Shown here piece after piece: positions 26,696 to 36,152 of a stretch of DNA of 37,111 nt. The stretch is from the NCBI GenBank assembly GCA_902514105.1, contig CABXPU010000010.1:1-37111 (forward strand), written 5' to 3'. This stretch comes from an uncultured SAR86 cluster bacterium (GTDB lineage Bacteria; Pseudomonadota; Gammaproteobacteria; Magnimaribacterales; D2472). Position numbers and translations under genes: made by a program. Under the pieces are notes generated by a model. The model did not search any database. It was given only the letters and a program-made list of their open reading frames with translations, and was not told the origin of the DNA. Position 1 is the stretch's first letter. Each line of letters opens with the position of its first letter.

Positions 26696-27694
26696 ATGGA
26701 AAGAGTTCTTGTAACTGGTGTTTCAGGTTTTATAGGCATGCATTGTGCAAAGCTACTTTTAGATAAAGGTTATCAAGTTGTAGGTACAACACGTTCATCA
26801 AGCAAGCACGATGAGGTAATTGCCTCAATAGGTCATGAAAATCTTAGTTTAGTTAATGCTGATCTATTATCAGATGAAGGCTGGGATTCTGCTATTGAAG
26901 GTTGTGACTATGTATTACATGTTGCATCACCGGTCATGATGGGTGAGCCTGAGCATGAAGATGTTTTAGTAAAACCAGCTAAAGAGGGAACCATGAGGGT
27001 TGTTCAATTAGCAGCAAAACATAAAGTAAAAAGGGTTGTCATCACCTCTTCTGTTGCAGCTGTATCTTATGGTCCGCATCATCATAAGGATCATTTTGAT
27101 GATACAGATTGGTCTGATATTAATGATCCAGGGATTCCTTCATACAATAAAAGTAAAACGGTAGCTGAAAAGGCCGCAAGAGATTTTGTAGACGGTCTAA
27201 GTGGAGAAGATAAATTAGAAATTTGTACTATGCATCCTGCTTTAGTGGTTGGTCCGTCCTTATCATCTGATATTGGAGAATCAAATATAGTGGTAAAAAG
27301 AATGCTTGATGGTTCAACTCCAGGCACGCCAAAACTGCATATGGGTTTTGTTGATGTTAGAGATGTAGCTCAAATGCACGTTGCTGCCATGACAGCAGAA
27401 GGCGCTTCCGGTCAAAGGTTTATATTATCTGAAAGCTCTATGTGGATGTCTGAAATGGCAGATGTCTTAAGGGAAGCTGGTTTTGATAAAGCTCCCAAAA
27501 GAAATATTCCTAATTTTCTTTTAAAAATTATTGCCATGTTTGATAAAGATCTTGCTGGAACAGTTCCTTTGCTTGGAAGAGTTGGAACTTATGATATTTC
27601 AAAAACGAAAGATATTTTAGGTTGGCAGCCCACAAAGGCAGCTGTTGCTATTGCTGATACAGCTAAGCATTTAAAAGAGAAGGGAATAGTTTAA
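26696..27694 (+). CDS. NAD-dependent epimerase/dihydroflavonol-reductase-like (extended SDR)
   Basis: A 332-residue extended SDR. The nucleotide motif VTGVSGFIG is at 6-14. The strand VVITSSVAAVSYG (114-126) gives the catalytic Ser, and Y150/K154 (SYNKSK) complete the triad. The pattern HPALVVGPSL and the overall layout match the dihydroflavonol-4-reductase/cinnamyl-reductase/3-beta-HSD-like group, which reduce ketones or aldehydes. The true substrate is unknown. It has one of the strongest ribosome binding sites in the window and is divergent from the SDR-methyltransferase operon. Its stop is 14 nt from the 3' end of the tRNA on the other strand. Confidence 0.85.
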   Translation: MERVLVTGVSGFIGMHCAKLLLDKGYQVVGTTRSSSKHDEVIASIGHENLSLVNADLLSDEGWDSAIEGCDYVLHVASPVMMGEPEHEDVLVKPAKEGTMRVVQLAAKHKVKRVVITSSVAAVSYGPHHHKDHFDDTDWSDINDPGIPSYNKSKTVAEKAARDFVDGLSGEDKLEICTMHPALVVGPSLSSDIGESNIVVKRMLDGSTPGTPKLHMGFVDVRDVAQMHVAAMTAEGASGQRFILSESSMWMSEMADVLREAGFDKAPKRNIPNFLLKIIAMFDKDLAGTVPLLGRVGTYDISKTKDILGWQPTKAAVAIADTAKHLKEKGIV

Positions 27695-27708
27695 TCAGAA
27701 AAGAGAAG

Positions 27709-27784
27709 TGGCTCCCCGAGCAAGGCTCGAACTTGCGACAAATTGATTAACAGTCAACTGCTCTACCAACTGAGCTATCGGGGA
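27709..27784 (-). tRNA. tRNA-Asn (anticodon GTT)
   Basis: Read on the minus strand the gene folds as a full cloverleaf of 76 nt. Acceptor TCCCCGA pairs with TCGGGGA, then comes discriminator G and an encoded CCA. The D arm is TAGCTCAGTTGGTAGAGC. The anticodon stem-loop has loop CTGTTAA with anticodon GTT, and the T arm is GCAAG-TTCGAGC-CTTGC. A TATAAT on the minus strand at 27801-27796 is well placed to start transcription about 5 nt before the mature 5' end. The gene lies in the divergent space before uvrB. Confidence 0.96.
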
Positions 27785-27795
27785 ACGCGTTGAGC

Positions 27796-27801
27796 ATTAT
27801 A
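27796..27801 (-). promoter_or_regulatory. -10 element for tRNA-Asn
   Basis: A perfect TATAAT on the minus strand lies 11 nt upstream of the mature tRNA 5' end, which fits a start near 27789 and a very short 5' trailer. No convincing -35 hexamer is found at 16-18 nt, so the call rests on the -10 and its position. Confidence 0.45.
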
Positions 27802-27832
27802 ATTAATTTTTTAGATAGAAGTATAGATATTT

Positions 27833-29842
27833 ATGACAAAAACATTAGAGGTTATATCTGACTTTGAGCCAGCAGGCAGTCAGCCAGAGGCTATTTCTAG
27901 TCTAGTAAAAGGTCTTGATGATGGTTTATTGCATCAAGTTTTGCTTGGTGTAACTGGCTCAGGTAAGACCTATACTATGGCTAAGGTCATTGAAGAAACC
28001 CAAAGGTCTGCCATTATTATGGTGCATAACAAAACTTTAGCAGCACAACTTTATGGCGAGTTTAGAGATTTCTTTCCCAACAATTCTGTTGAATACTTTG
28101 TGTCTTACTATGACTACTATCAACCCGAAGCATACGTTCCAACATCTGATACTTATATTGCTAAAGATGCTTCTATTAATGAACATATTGAACAAATGCG
28201 TCTTTCTGCTACCAAAGCTTTATTAGAGAGAAAAGATACTATTGTTGTTGCCACAGTTTCATCTATTTATGGACTGGGTGCGCCAGAATCTTATCTAAAG
28301 ATGGTTATGCATCTTGATAGAGGTGATGTGGTTGAACAAAGGGATCTTTTAAGGAAATTATCTACTCTTCAATATACTCGTAATGATTTAGATTTTAGGA
28401 GAGCTACCTTTAGAGTAAGAGGGGATACTATTGATGTATATCCTGCGGATTCAGACAGTGAAGCTTTAAGGATTGAATTGTTTGGAGATGAAATTGAGAA
28501 ATTATCTTGGTTTGACCCCTTAACAGGAAGTGTTATCAACGAAACACCTAGAGCAACAATATTCCCTAAGACTCATTACGTAACACCCAAAGAAACAGTT
28601 CTTGGTTGCATAGATGATATTAAGATTGAACTAAAAGAGCGCTTAAAATATTTACGCTCTATAGATAAGTTGGTCGAAGCTCAGAGATTAGAAGAACGAA
28701 CTCGTTATGACATAGAGATGATGCGTGAACTTGGTTATTGCCAAGGAGTTGAGAATTATTCTAGATATTTATCAGGACGTGAACCCGGCCAATCACCACC
28801 TTGTTTATTTGATTATATCCCTAAGGATGCAATCGTTTTTATTGATGAGTCTCATGTATCTGTTCCTCAAATAGGAGCTATGTATAAAGGAGACAGATCA
28901 CGAAAAGAAACTCTAGTTGAATATGGATTTAGGCTGCCATCTGCTATGGATAATAGGCCGTTAAAATTTGATGAATGGGAGCAATTAGCACCTCAGCGTA
29001 TATATGTATCAGCGACACCCAGCAAATATGAGATGGAACGAAATGACAACATGGTCGAATTGCTTGTAAGACCAACTGGCTTAACTGATCCTGAGGTTGA
29101 AATTCGTCCAGCTGGAACCCAAGTAGATGATGTTATAGGCGAATGCAACGAAAGAGTTAAATTAAAAGAAAGAGTACTCATTACAACTTTAACAAAACGA
29201 ATGGCAGAAGATTTAACAGATTATTTAAATGAAAACGGTATAAGTGCAAGATACATGCATTCAGATATAGACACAGTTGAGAGGGTGGAGATTATTCGAG
29301 ACCTTCGCTTAGGTGCATTTGATGTCTTAGTTGGTATTAATCTTTTAAGAGAGGGTTTAGATATCCCAGAGGTAAGCCTAGTTGCAATCTTAGATGCTGA
29401 TAAAGAGGGTTTCCTTAGGTCAGAAAGCACTATGATACAAACCATAGGCAGAGCGGCAAGAAATATTAGAGGTCAAGCTATTATGTATGCCGATAAAGTT
29501 ACAGGATCTATGGAAAGGGCTATTTCAGAAACAGATAGAAGAAGAAAAATTCAAGAAATATTCAATCAAGAAAACAATATAACTCCAACCTCTATTACCA
29601 AAGATGTTAAAGATATTATGGAGGGCGCAAGAAGTATAAAAGGTAAAACTAAGAAAAAGCCAAAAGATCTTCAAAAAGATTTACCTTTCAAGATAAAAGA
29701 TGACACCATTGAAAATCTTACTGAGTCGGTAAATAAACTCGAAGAACAAATGTATATTTTTGCTAAAGATATGGAGTTTGAAAAGGCCGCCTTATGTCGA
29801 GATAAAATTAAGTTCCTGAAGCGGCAGTTAATTGATTTGTAA
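27833..29842 (+). CDS. uvrB: Excinuclease ABC subunit B
   Basis: UvrB is the damage-verifying helicase-like core of nucleotide excision repair, loaded by UvrA and recruiting UvrC. The 669 residues match the family. Walker A GVTGSGKT is at 39-46 and the damage-probing beta-hairpin region [12 protein letters not shown] at about 91-102. The FIDESHVS motif is central and the C-terminal UVR motif spans about 630-666 ([18 protein letters not shown]). The ATG is 48 nt from the tRNA gene. No LexA box is seen upstream, although uvrB is SOS-regulated in E. coli. The last 35 bp overlap the convergent transglycosylase gene. Confidence 0.97.
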   Translation: MTKTLEVISDFEPAGSQPEAISSLVKGLDDGLLHQVLLGVTGSGKTYTMAKVIEETQRSAIIMVHNKTLAAQLYGEFRDFFPNNSVEYFVSYYDYYQPEAYVPTSDTYIAKDASINEHIEQMRLSATKALLERKDTIVVATVSSIYGLGAPESYLKMVMHLDRGDVVEQRDLLRKLSTLQYTRNDLDFRRATFRVRGDTIDVYPADSDSEALRIELFGDEIEKLSWFDPLTGSVINETPRATIFPKTHYVTPKETVLGCIDDIKIELKERLKYLRSIDKLVEAQRLEERTRYDIEMMRELGYCQGVENYSRYLSGREPGQSPPCLFDYIPKDAIVFIDESHVSVPQIGAMYKGDRSRKETLVEYGFRLPSAMDNRPLKFDEWEQLAPQRIYVSATPSKYEMERNDNMVELLVRPTGLTDPEVEIRPAGTQVDDVIGECNERVKLKERVLITTLTKRMAEDLTDYLNENGISARYMHSDIDTVERVEIIRDLRLGAFDVLVGINLLREGLDIPEVSLVAILDADKEGFLRSESTMIQTIGRAARNIRGQAIMYADKVTGSMERAISETDRRRKIQEIFNQENNITPTSITKDVKDIMEGARSIKGKTKKKPKDLQKDLPFKIKDDTIENLTESVNKLEEQMYIFAKDMEFEKAALCRDKIKFLKRQLIDL

Positions 29843-30542
29843 GACCCTTACAAGAATACATATTCATTAAAATATAATACTCATTAATTCTTTCAACATA
29901 ATCAATTACTTGTTGGCCACGAGAATACCCAGTTTGCGTTTTAAAATACAAATCATCTCCATCAATAATTAGAAGCTCTTTCTTTAAGTCGTCCCACCTT
30001 AGAAGATCTGGAGCTATATTGCTCTTAGCAATCGCATTATTCACATTGGTAGCACCTAAATTATAGGTAGCTAAAGCAAAATTAACTTTATCTGATTCAG
30101 TTAAACCATAATCGATAGAATTAAGAATATTTGATAAATGTGTTGCACCACCTATTACGCTATTTTTTGGGTCTATTCTATTAGATATTCCTAAACTTTT
30201 TGCTGTATCTCTTGTGAGCATCATCATACCGCGAACACCCATATTAGATTGAGCTTTTGGATCCCACTGGGATTCTTGAAATGAAATAGCTGCCAAAAAC
30301 TCCCACTCAATATCAGTCAGATTTTCAGCTTCAACAAAAAGATCCTTAAATTGAAAAAATCTAGAGTCTAAAAGATCCTTAAATTTATTTTTTTCAAAAT
30401 TATTTAATATCAATATTTGTTGTGCAGCTTTTTCTGCTTGAGAGCATTTATCTACAAAAGGATTTTTATCTTCTAATTTAGAACATGCAGATAAGATTAT
30501 GACAGTTGTAAAAAGAAAAAAATGTTGAAAGAAATTTCGCAT
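29808..30542 (-). CDS. MltF-like lytic transglycosylase lipoprotein, regulatory domain missing
   Basis: Soluble lytic transglycosylases cleave the MurNAc-GlcNAc bond of peptidoglycan. The product starts with a lipoprotein signal (lipobox LSAC, C20). It has an SLT domain with catalytic E90 in [10 protein letters not shown], then [18 protein letters not shown] and the NLGATNV-type third motif. MltF of E. coli is about 518 residues, with an N-terminal solute-binding-protein-like domain before SLT and a gene divergent from purL, exactly this locus. Here only 244 residues remain and the binding domain is absent. No stop or frameshift remnant is visible. It overlaps uvrB by 35 bp at the 3' end. Confidence 0.82.
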   Translation of the reverse strand: MRNFFQHFFLFTTVIILSACSKLEDKNPFVDKCSQAEKAAQQILILNNFEKNKFKDLLDSRFFQFKDLFVEAENLTDIEWEFLAAISFQESQWDPKAQSNMGVRGMMMLTRDTAKSLGISNRIDPKNSVIGGATHLSNILNSIDYGLTESDKVNFALATYNLGATNVNNAIAKSNIAPDLLRWDDLKKELLIIDGDDLYFKTQTGYSRGQQVIDYVERINEYYILMNMYSCKGLTNQLTAASGT

Positions 30543-30569
30543 TTATATTTTTTTAATTCAAAAGAACAC

Positions 30570-30575
30570 TATAAT
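30570..30575 (+). promoter_or_regulatory. Candidate -10 element of purL (TATAAT)
   Basis: A perfect TATAAT occurs in the 63-bp space between the divergent mltF-like start and the proposed purL GTG. It would start transcription near 30582, giving a leader of about 24 nt. The presence of promoter signals here also supports the downstream purL start. No good -35 was found. No purine repressor site is obvious. Confidence 0.35.
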
Positions 30576-30605
30576 TACTCCATACATTATTTCAGACTGG
30601 AACAA

Positions 30606-33600
30606 GTGTCAAAGACTAGTTGCTTAATACTTCAAGGCAAAGAAAGTTTTTCTATCTCCAAATTGGACCAACTTAATCATGCTTTTAACAAAACTAATGC
30701 TTTGGACGTGTCTCTTTCAAGTTTTGAAATATATTTAGTAGCCAGTAGTTCAGACCTAACAGATCAATTAGAAAATATTTCTCAAATTCTTAAAAGCAGC
30801 AATGATTTGTATAAATTTTCATTTATTGTTGGTCCAAGAGCAGGAACTATAACGCCTTGGTCATCTAAAACAGAAGATATTTTCAAGAATGTCGGTATTA
30901 AAGGGGTCGAAAGAGTAGAAAGATTTTTTGGTTTTTCTATAGAAGGATTTAATCAAGAGATAAGCAACTTAGATCTATCTATGCTCTTTGATAGGATGAC
31001 TCAGGACATTTATCATTCTTTTGATGAGTGCTCGTCGATACTAACCCCTAATAAAAAAAGACTAGTTAATGAAATTGATATTCTTTCAGGCGGAATAGAT
31101 TCTCTAATCAATGCTAATAATGATTTTGGTTTTGCAATGAGTACAGATGAAATAGATTATTTATATGATTTTTATTCAAATGAAAAAAGGAATCCCACCG
31201 ACGCAGAATTAATGATGTTTGCTCAAGCTAACTCAGAACACTGTCGTCATAAAATTTTTAATGCCGATTGGATTGTAGATGGTAATAAAGAAAAGGACTC
31301 ACTATTCAACTTAATTAAAGTTACTAGTAAAAACTCACCCAATGGAATTATCTCTGCTTATAAAGACAATGCAGCTGTTACTAAAGGCGAGGAAGTTGAA
31401 AGATTGCATCAAGATAAAGACCATCTTTATTCATTTAAAAAAGAACTATTAAATTCAACCATAAAAGTTGAAACACACAATCATCCAACAGCAATATCTC
31501 CATACCCTGGCGCTGCAACAGGTTCTGGTGGAGAAATCAGAGATGAAGGAGCAACTGGGAGAGGAGCTAGACCAAAAATTGGTGTAGTGGGCTATAACGT
31601 TTCTAATCTTAGAATCCCAAATAAAGTAAGGGGCTGGGAAGATGATCAGCATATGCCAGAAAGAATAGCTTCTCCTCTAGACATCATGATTGAAGCTCCA
31701 ATAGGAGCAGCTGCATTTAATAATGAATTTGGAAGACCTTGTACCTTAGGTTACTTTAGATCATTTGAGACTCCTTTTAATAATACCAAGACCGCATACG
31801 GCTACCACAAGCCTATTATGTTAGCCGGCGGTATAGGCGAAATAAGAGATGAAAATAATTTTAAATTAGAAATTGAAGAGGGTTATATAGTAATAGTCCT
31901 TGGCGGGCCAGCTATGCTAATTGGGCTTGGAGGAGGTGCAGCCTCATCGGTATCCTCTGGTGATAGTGATGAAGATTTAGATTTTGCTTCAGTTCAAAGA
32001 GATAACGCAGAAATGGAAAGAAGGTGCCAAGAAGTTATCAACGTCTGCTCATCAATGGATAATAGCTATATAGAATTTATTCACGATGTTGGTGCAGGAG
32101 GCTTATCAAATGCTATACCTGAACTAGCAAAAGATTCTGACTTAGGAGTACTTATCAATCTTGAATCAATACCTTCATCTGATGAATCTATGTCCCCGAT
32201 GGAAATATGGTCAAATGAATCACAAGAAAGATACGTCCTAGCTATTCACCCTGATAATAAAGATTCATTTATTGAGATTTGTGAAAGAGAAAGATGTCCA
32301 TATGCACTTGTTGGATATACAACTGAAGAAAAATACGTAAAGTTGTATGATTTTTCAACAGACACATACCCAGTAGATGTTCCTTTATCCATGCTTTTTG
32401 GTGAATTACCTATTAGCAACATGGAGGTTAATTCTGAATCTGAGGATTTATCATCAGAAGAAGAATTAAAAGATTATGAATTAGAAAAATCTCTACATTT
32501 AGTATTACAACATCCTACAGTTGCCTGTAAATCATTTTTAATAACCATAGGCGATAGAACAGTTGGAGGAATGATAGCAAGAGATCAATTTGTTGGCCCA
32601 TGGCAAGTTCCAACATCAAATTTTTCTATGAGCCTAAGATCATTTACTGGTTACAGTGGCGAAGTAGTGACTATTGGAGAAAAACCCACTTTAGCAATTA
32701 ACAATCCTGCCGCTTCTATGAGAATGGCTATGGCTGAATCTCTAACAAATATGGTCTCAGTTCCAATTAAAGGTATGGATCATATTCAAGTATCAGCAAA
32801 TTGGATGTCTGCCTCTGGAGAAAATATAGAAGATTTAGCTCTTCGAAAAGGAGTAGAGGCATTATCCAAATTTGCCACTGAATTAGAGATATCAATACCA
32901 GTTGGCAAAGACTCTTTATCGATGCGAACAAAATGGGATCAAGGAGATGAGCAATATACTGTAAAAAGCCCTCTGTCAGGTGTTATTACAGCCATGTCAC
33001 CAGTTGATGATGTTAGAAATGCAGTCACCACTCTTCTAAATAAGAATATTGATTCACAGCTAATTTTAGTAAGAATGAACAATGAAATGCGTCTAGGCGG
33101 TTCAATCTTTTCTGAAGTTCATCAAGAAAATATTAAAGTGACTCCAGATGTAGATGATTCAGAAGCTTTCATAAAAATGTTTAATATTACTCAATCTTTA
33201 ATTGAAGATGGCTCAATTACAGCACTGCATGATATTTCTGATGGAGGGCTTGTAACCAGTTTATGCGAATTAGCCTTTACAGCTAAAAGTGGCCTAGATA
33301 TTAATTTAGATTCATTGGTAGATAATCCTGTTTTAATTAATAAGGTTTTATTTAATGAGGAAATAGGCCTGGTAATTCAAGCTGAAGAATCAAAAGTATT
33401 AGATGTTGTTAAGAAATATTCTAAAGAAGGTTTAAAGACTTTTAATCTTGGTACATTAAACTCTAATCAATCCCTAAATATTTTTTCTGAAAATAATCTA
33501 ATCTTTTCTAAAGAAGTTAGTGCTTTGGAATCTATATGGCGAGACGCATCTTATTCTATTCAAAGTATTAGGGACAATAAAGAATCTGCAGACTCAGAAA

Positions 33601-34469
33601 TCAGCTTATTAACAGATGGCTACTCAGGATTATTCGCCTCAGAGTCATTTAAAGAAAGCGTAATCAAAGATATTAATATTAAATCAACTAAACCTAAAGT
33701 TGCCATTCTCCGAGAGCAAGGAGTTAATGGGCAAATGGAAATGGCTGCTGCTTTTCATTTAGCAGGATTTGACGCTATTGATGTGCATATGCAAGATCTT
33801 TTAGACGGAACCAAAGATATTAATGATTTTAATGGAATGGCTGTCTGCGGAGGTTTCTCATACGGCGATGTATTGGGCGCTGGAGGTGGTTGGTCAAAAA
33901 CAGTCCTACACAATCAAAATATTAAAGATAAATTTCAAGAATTCTTTAACAATGAATCAACTTTTACACTAGGTGTATGCAACGGCTGTCAGATGCTCTC
34001 GAATCTTAAAGATATAATTCCAGATGCTGAAAATTGGCCTAAGTTTGTAAAAAATCATTCAGATCAATTTGAAGCAAGATTAGTACAAGTTGAAATTAAT
34101 AAAAGTGATTCTGTTGTTTTAAATAATATGGATGGTTGGAAAGTTCCAATAGCGTCAGCTCATGGAGAGGGTAGAGCATTATTTAAAAAGGAAGATCAGA
34201 TAGAATCTTTAAATGCCTCTAATCAGATTGCTATGAAATTCATTAATGCAACTGGAAATCCTACAGAACAATATCCTTTAAATCCTAATGGTTCTATTAA
34301 TGGAATTACTGGCATTACTGCGGCTAAAGGGAGAGTAACTATTATGATGCCTCATCCTGAAAGAGTGTTTAGAGCAGCCCAGTTTTCATGGAAACCTAAT
34401 CATTGGAAAGAATTTTCTCCCTGGATGCAGATATTTATTAACGCTAAATTATTTAGTGAAAATTCTTAA
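30606..34469 (+). CDS. purL: Phosphoribosylformylglycinamidine synthase
   Basis: The large gammaproteobacterial PurL converts FGAR to FGAM using ATP and glutamine in purine synthesis. I place the start at GTG 30606. This gives MSKTSCLILQGKESFSISKL, which aligns with the E. coli N-terminus (MEILRGSPALSAFRI), a length of 1287 versus 1295, and an upstream TGGA. An in-frame ATG at 30522 adds 28 unaligned residues and runs into the divergent gene. Elements: N-terminal PurS-like region, FGAM synthase motifs (NSEHCRHKIF, THNHPTAI), and a C-terminal glutamine amidotransferase with C1125 (GVCNGCQM), H1250 and E1252 (MPHPERVFR). All are offset by -10 from E. coli. The stop directly abuts the Nudix stop. 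Confidence 0.95.
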   Translation: MSKTSCLILQGKESFSISKLDQLNHAFNKTNALDVSLSSFEIYLVASSSDLTDQLENISQILKSSNDLYKFSFIVGPRAGTITPWSSKTEDIFKNVGIKGVERVERFFGFSIEGFNQEISNLDLSMLFDRMTQDIYHSFDECSSILTPNKKRLVNEIDILSGGIDSLINANNDFGFAMSTDEIDYLYDFYSNEKRNPTDAELMMFAQANSEHCRHKIFNADWIVDGNKEKDSLFNLIKVTSKNSPNGIISAYKDNAAVTKGEEVERLHQDKDHLYSFKKELLNSTIKVETHNHPTAISPYPGAATGSGGEIRDEGATGRGARPKIGVVGYNVSNLRIPNKVRGWEDDQHMPERIASPLDIMIEAPIGAAAFNNEFGRPCTLGYFRSFETPFNNTKTAYGYHKPIMLAGGIGEIRDENNFKLEIEEGYIVIVLGGPAMLIGLGGGAASSVSSGDSDEDLDFASVQRDNAEMERRCQEVINVCSSMDNSYIEFIHDVGAGGLSNAIPELAKDSDLGVLINLESIPSSDESMSPMEIWSNESQERYVLAIHPDNKDSFIEICERERCPYALVGYTTEEKYVKLYDFSTDTYPVDVPLSMLFGELPISNMEVNSESEDLSSEEELKDYELEKSLHLVLQHPTVACKSFLITIGDRTVGGMIARDQFVGPWQVPTSNFSMSLRSFTGYSGEVVTIGEKPTLAINNPAASMRMAMAESLTNMVSVPIKGMDHIQVSANWMSASGENIEDLALRKGVEALSKFATELEISIPVGKDSLSMRTKWDQGDEQYTVKSPLSGVITAMSPVDDVRNAVTTLLNKNIDSQLILVRMNNEMRLGGSIFSEVHQENIKVTPDVDDSEAFIKMFNITQSLIEDGSITALHDISDGGLVTSLCELAFTAKSGLDINLDSLVDNPVLINKVLFNEEIGLVIQAEESKVLDVVKKYSKEGLKTFNLGTLNSNQSLNIFSENNLIFSKEVSALESIWRDASYSIQSIRDNKESADSEISLLTDGYSGLFASESFKESVIKDINIKSTKPKVAILREQGVNGQMEMAAAFHLAGFDAIDVHMQDLLDGTKDINDFNGMAVCGGFSYGDVLGAGGGWSKTVLHNQNIKDKFQEFFNNESTFTLGVCNGCQMLSNLKDIIPDAENWPKFVKNHSDQFEARLVQVEINKSDSVVLNNMDGWKVPIASAHGEGRALFKKEDQIESLNASNQIAMKFINATGNPTEQYPLNPNGSINGITGITAAKGRVTIMMPHPERVFRAAQFSWKPNHWKEFSPWMQIFINAKLFSENS

Positions 34470-35006
34470 TTACCAAATGGTAATATCTTCTTCTCGAAAA
34501 TTAAATTTATTTTCTTTTTTATCTTTGAAATAGTATTCAAGAGTTTTTTTAACGGTTGGAAAGGCTAATTCATCCCAAGGAATATCAGCTTCATCAAATA
34601 ATTTAACTTCAATACTTTCGGTAGTAGGACCAAAATCATCATCCAACAAATCTGCAAGAAAAAAGAAATGTATTTGATTGATATGAGGAAGGCTAAACAT
34701 AGTGTATGGCATATTAATTTTTGCATCTGATCCGGTTTCTTCTTTTGTTTCTCTTAATGCGCCTTTTTGGACCGTTTCAGCATTTTCCATAAAGCCCGCA
34801 GGGAGGGTCCAAAAACCTTTTCTTGGATGAATATTTCTTTTAGCCATAAGCACTTTGTTATCTCTCACACATAAAGCACCAACAACCATATTGGGGTTTG
34901 AGTAATGGATTGTGCCGCACTCGCTACAAACATGACGCTTTAAATTATCGTCTTCTGGAATTTTAAATTCTAAATTAGAGCTTCCGCAATCTGAACAGTA
35001 TTTCAA
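34470..35006 (-). CDS. Zinc-ribbon Nudix hydrolase (NudC-like)
   Basis: A 178-residue Nudix hydrolase with an N-terminal zinc ribbon (C4, C7, C27, C30) and a complete Nudix box: G71, E77, R85-E86, E89-E90, G92 (GFMENAETVQ...REtkEETG). The pattern, ribbon then Nudix with WTLPAGFME, resembles NADH pyrophosphatase NudC without its N-terminal domain; small members often act on ADP-ribose or NADH-type dinucleotides. The frame starts at TTG 35006, needed to include the first cysteine pair. It is convergent and flush with purL and divergent from the second Nudix gene. Confidence 0.85.
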   Translation of the reverse strand: MKYCSDCGSSNLEFKIPEDDNLKRHVCSECGTIHYSNPNMVVGALCVRDNKVLMAKRNIHPRKGFWTLPAGFMENAETVQKGALRETKEETGSDAKINMPYTMFSLPHINQIHFFFLADLLDDDFGPTTESIEVKLFDEADIPWDELAFPTVKKTLEYYFKDKKENKFNFREEDITIW

Positions 35007-35034
35007 TTTTGTACCTAAATAAAAGATTAAGTTT

Positions 35035-35050
35035 GTTTAAAAAGTTAAAC
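35035..35050. repeat. Inverted repeat between divergent Nudix genes
   Basis: GTTTAA-AAAG-TTAAAC is a perfect 6-bp inverted repeat with a 4-nt loop, ending 8 bp before the nudL-like ATG and within the 52-bp divergent space. It could be an operator or a weak hairpin in the leader. All but two pairs are A-T, so chance is a real alternative. Confidence 0.3.
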
Positions 35051-35058
35051 TTACCAAT

Positions 35059-35643
35059 ATGATCGATAGCATAAAGCAAAAACTTGCAAAACTAAATCCT
35101 AACAACCCTACTAATTTAAAAAAAGCAGGAGTTTTGATTGGTATTTTAAATTATGATCAATACGAAGAATCACCAGCCATCATATACACGCAAAGATCGT
35201 CTAATGTTTCAACGCATTCTGGCGAAGTAAGTTTCCCAGGCGGTATGAAAGAAAAAGTGGATACGGACCTTTATCAAACCGCCCTAAGAGAATCTCATGA
35301 AGAAATTAATTTAGATCCCTTAATGGTTGAAAGAATAGGTCAATTGAATCATTTGGTATCTTTGCACAACATTGAAGTAAACCCTTATGTAGGATTGATT
35401 AATAAAAAACCTAACTTAAGACCCAATGAAGAAATAGGAGAGATTTTTGAGGTACCTATTAATTTTTTCTTAAATCCTGATAATTTGACTACTCAAAAAA
35501 TAGAAAGAGACAATATCAAGCTTGAAATACCTACTTGGTATTATAATAGTCAAAAGATATTTGGACTTACAGCAATGTTTACTGCAGATCTATTAAATAT
35601 ATGCTTTGGGACCAATATAGGAATAATAAGAGAAAAGAAATGA
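35059..35643 (+). CDS. nudL: CoA pyrophosphatase-type Nudix hydrolase
   Basis: The 194-residue protein has the signature of the coenzyme A diphosphatase subgroup (NudL/UPF0035): [18 protein letters not shown] (45-62) leading straight into the Nudix helix [10 protein letters not shown] (74-83). These enzymes split CoA into 4'-phosphopantetheine and 3',5'-ADP. The usual first Glu of the box is Asp (D68), as is normal for this subgroup. No Shine-Dalgarno is seen. The stop overlaps the gamma-carbonic-anhydrase-like start as ATGA, and alaS follows, so the three form a transcription unit. Confidence 0.85.
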   Translation: MIDSIKQKLAKLNPNNPTNLKKAGVLIGILNYDQYEESPAIIYTQRSSNVSTHSGEVSFPGGMKEKVDTDLYQTALRESHEEINLDPLMVERIGQLNHLVSLHNIEVNPYVGLINKKPNLRPNEEIGEIFEVPINFFLNPDNLTTQKIERDNIKLEIPTWYYNSQKIFGLTAMFTADLLNICFGTNIGIIREKK

Positions 35644-36152
35644 TTACAGATTTTGGTAATAAAAAATTAACCACTGATAACGATGATTATTGGATTGCAC
35701 CTGATGCAAATGTAATCGGCGCAGTGCATTTAGCTAAAGATGCAAGCGTTTGGTTTAACTGCACTTTGAGAGGTGATAATGAACCAATTACTATTGGAGA
35801 AGGCTCTAATATCCAAGACGGTAGTGTTATTCATACAGACCCTGGATACAAATGTACTGTAGGAAAATTTGTTACCGTTGGCCATATGGTTATGTTGCAT
35901 GGCTGTGAAATTGGTGATGGTTCTTTAATTGGCATAGGGTCAGTTATTTTAAACGGAGCTAAGATAGGAAAAAATTGTATTATCGGAGCTAAAGCTCTTA
36001 TAACTGAGAATATGATAGTTCCTGATGGATCTATGGTTCTAGGTATACCAGGAAAGGTTAAGAAACAGCTGACAGAGGAGGAGCAAAAAATTCCTTCCTT
36101 GAATGCACATCACTATATTGAGAACTATAAAAAATATAAAGATTTAAAATAA
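35640..36152 (+). CDS. Gamma-carbonic anhydrase-like hexapeptide protein (YrdA type)
   Basis: A left-handed beta-helix trimer-forming protein with repeats such as [15 protein letters not shown] and [11 protein letters not shown]. Metal-ligand histidines H65, H82 and H87 ([12 protein letters not shown]) are all present, as in YrdA/CaiE/gamma-CA proteins. Carbonic anhydrase activity has been shown for only a few members. The ATG at 35640 forms an ATGA overlap with nudL and gives the standard N-terminus and 170 residues. An ATG at 35601 would add 13 residues inside nudL. It is 12 nt upstream of alaS. Confidence 0.88.
   Translation: MITDFGNKKLTTDNDDYWIAPDANVIGAVHLAKDASVWFNCTLRGDNEPITIGEGSNIQDGSVIHTDPGYKCTVGKFVTVGHMVMLHGCEIGDGSLIGIGSVILNGAKIGKNCIIGAKALITENMIVPDGSMVLGIPGKVKKQLTEEEQKIPSLNAHHYIENYKKYKDLK

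Noticed and set aside
29808-30542. mltF-like gene as a decayed pseudogene
   Set aside because: The frame is intact with signal lipobox, catalytic Glu and downstream motifs, and no remnant of the missing domain remains next to it.
35601-35639. ATG giving 13 extra residues to the gamma-carbonic-anhydrase-like gene
   Set aside because: It lies inside nudL; the ATG at 35640 makes the usual ATGA coupling and gives the standard start.
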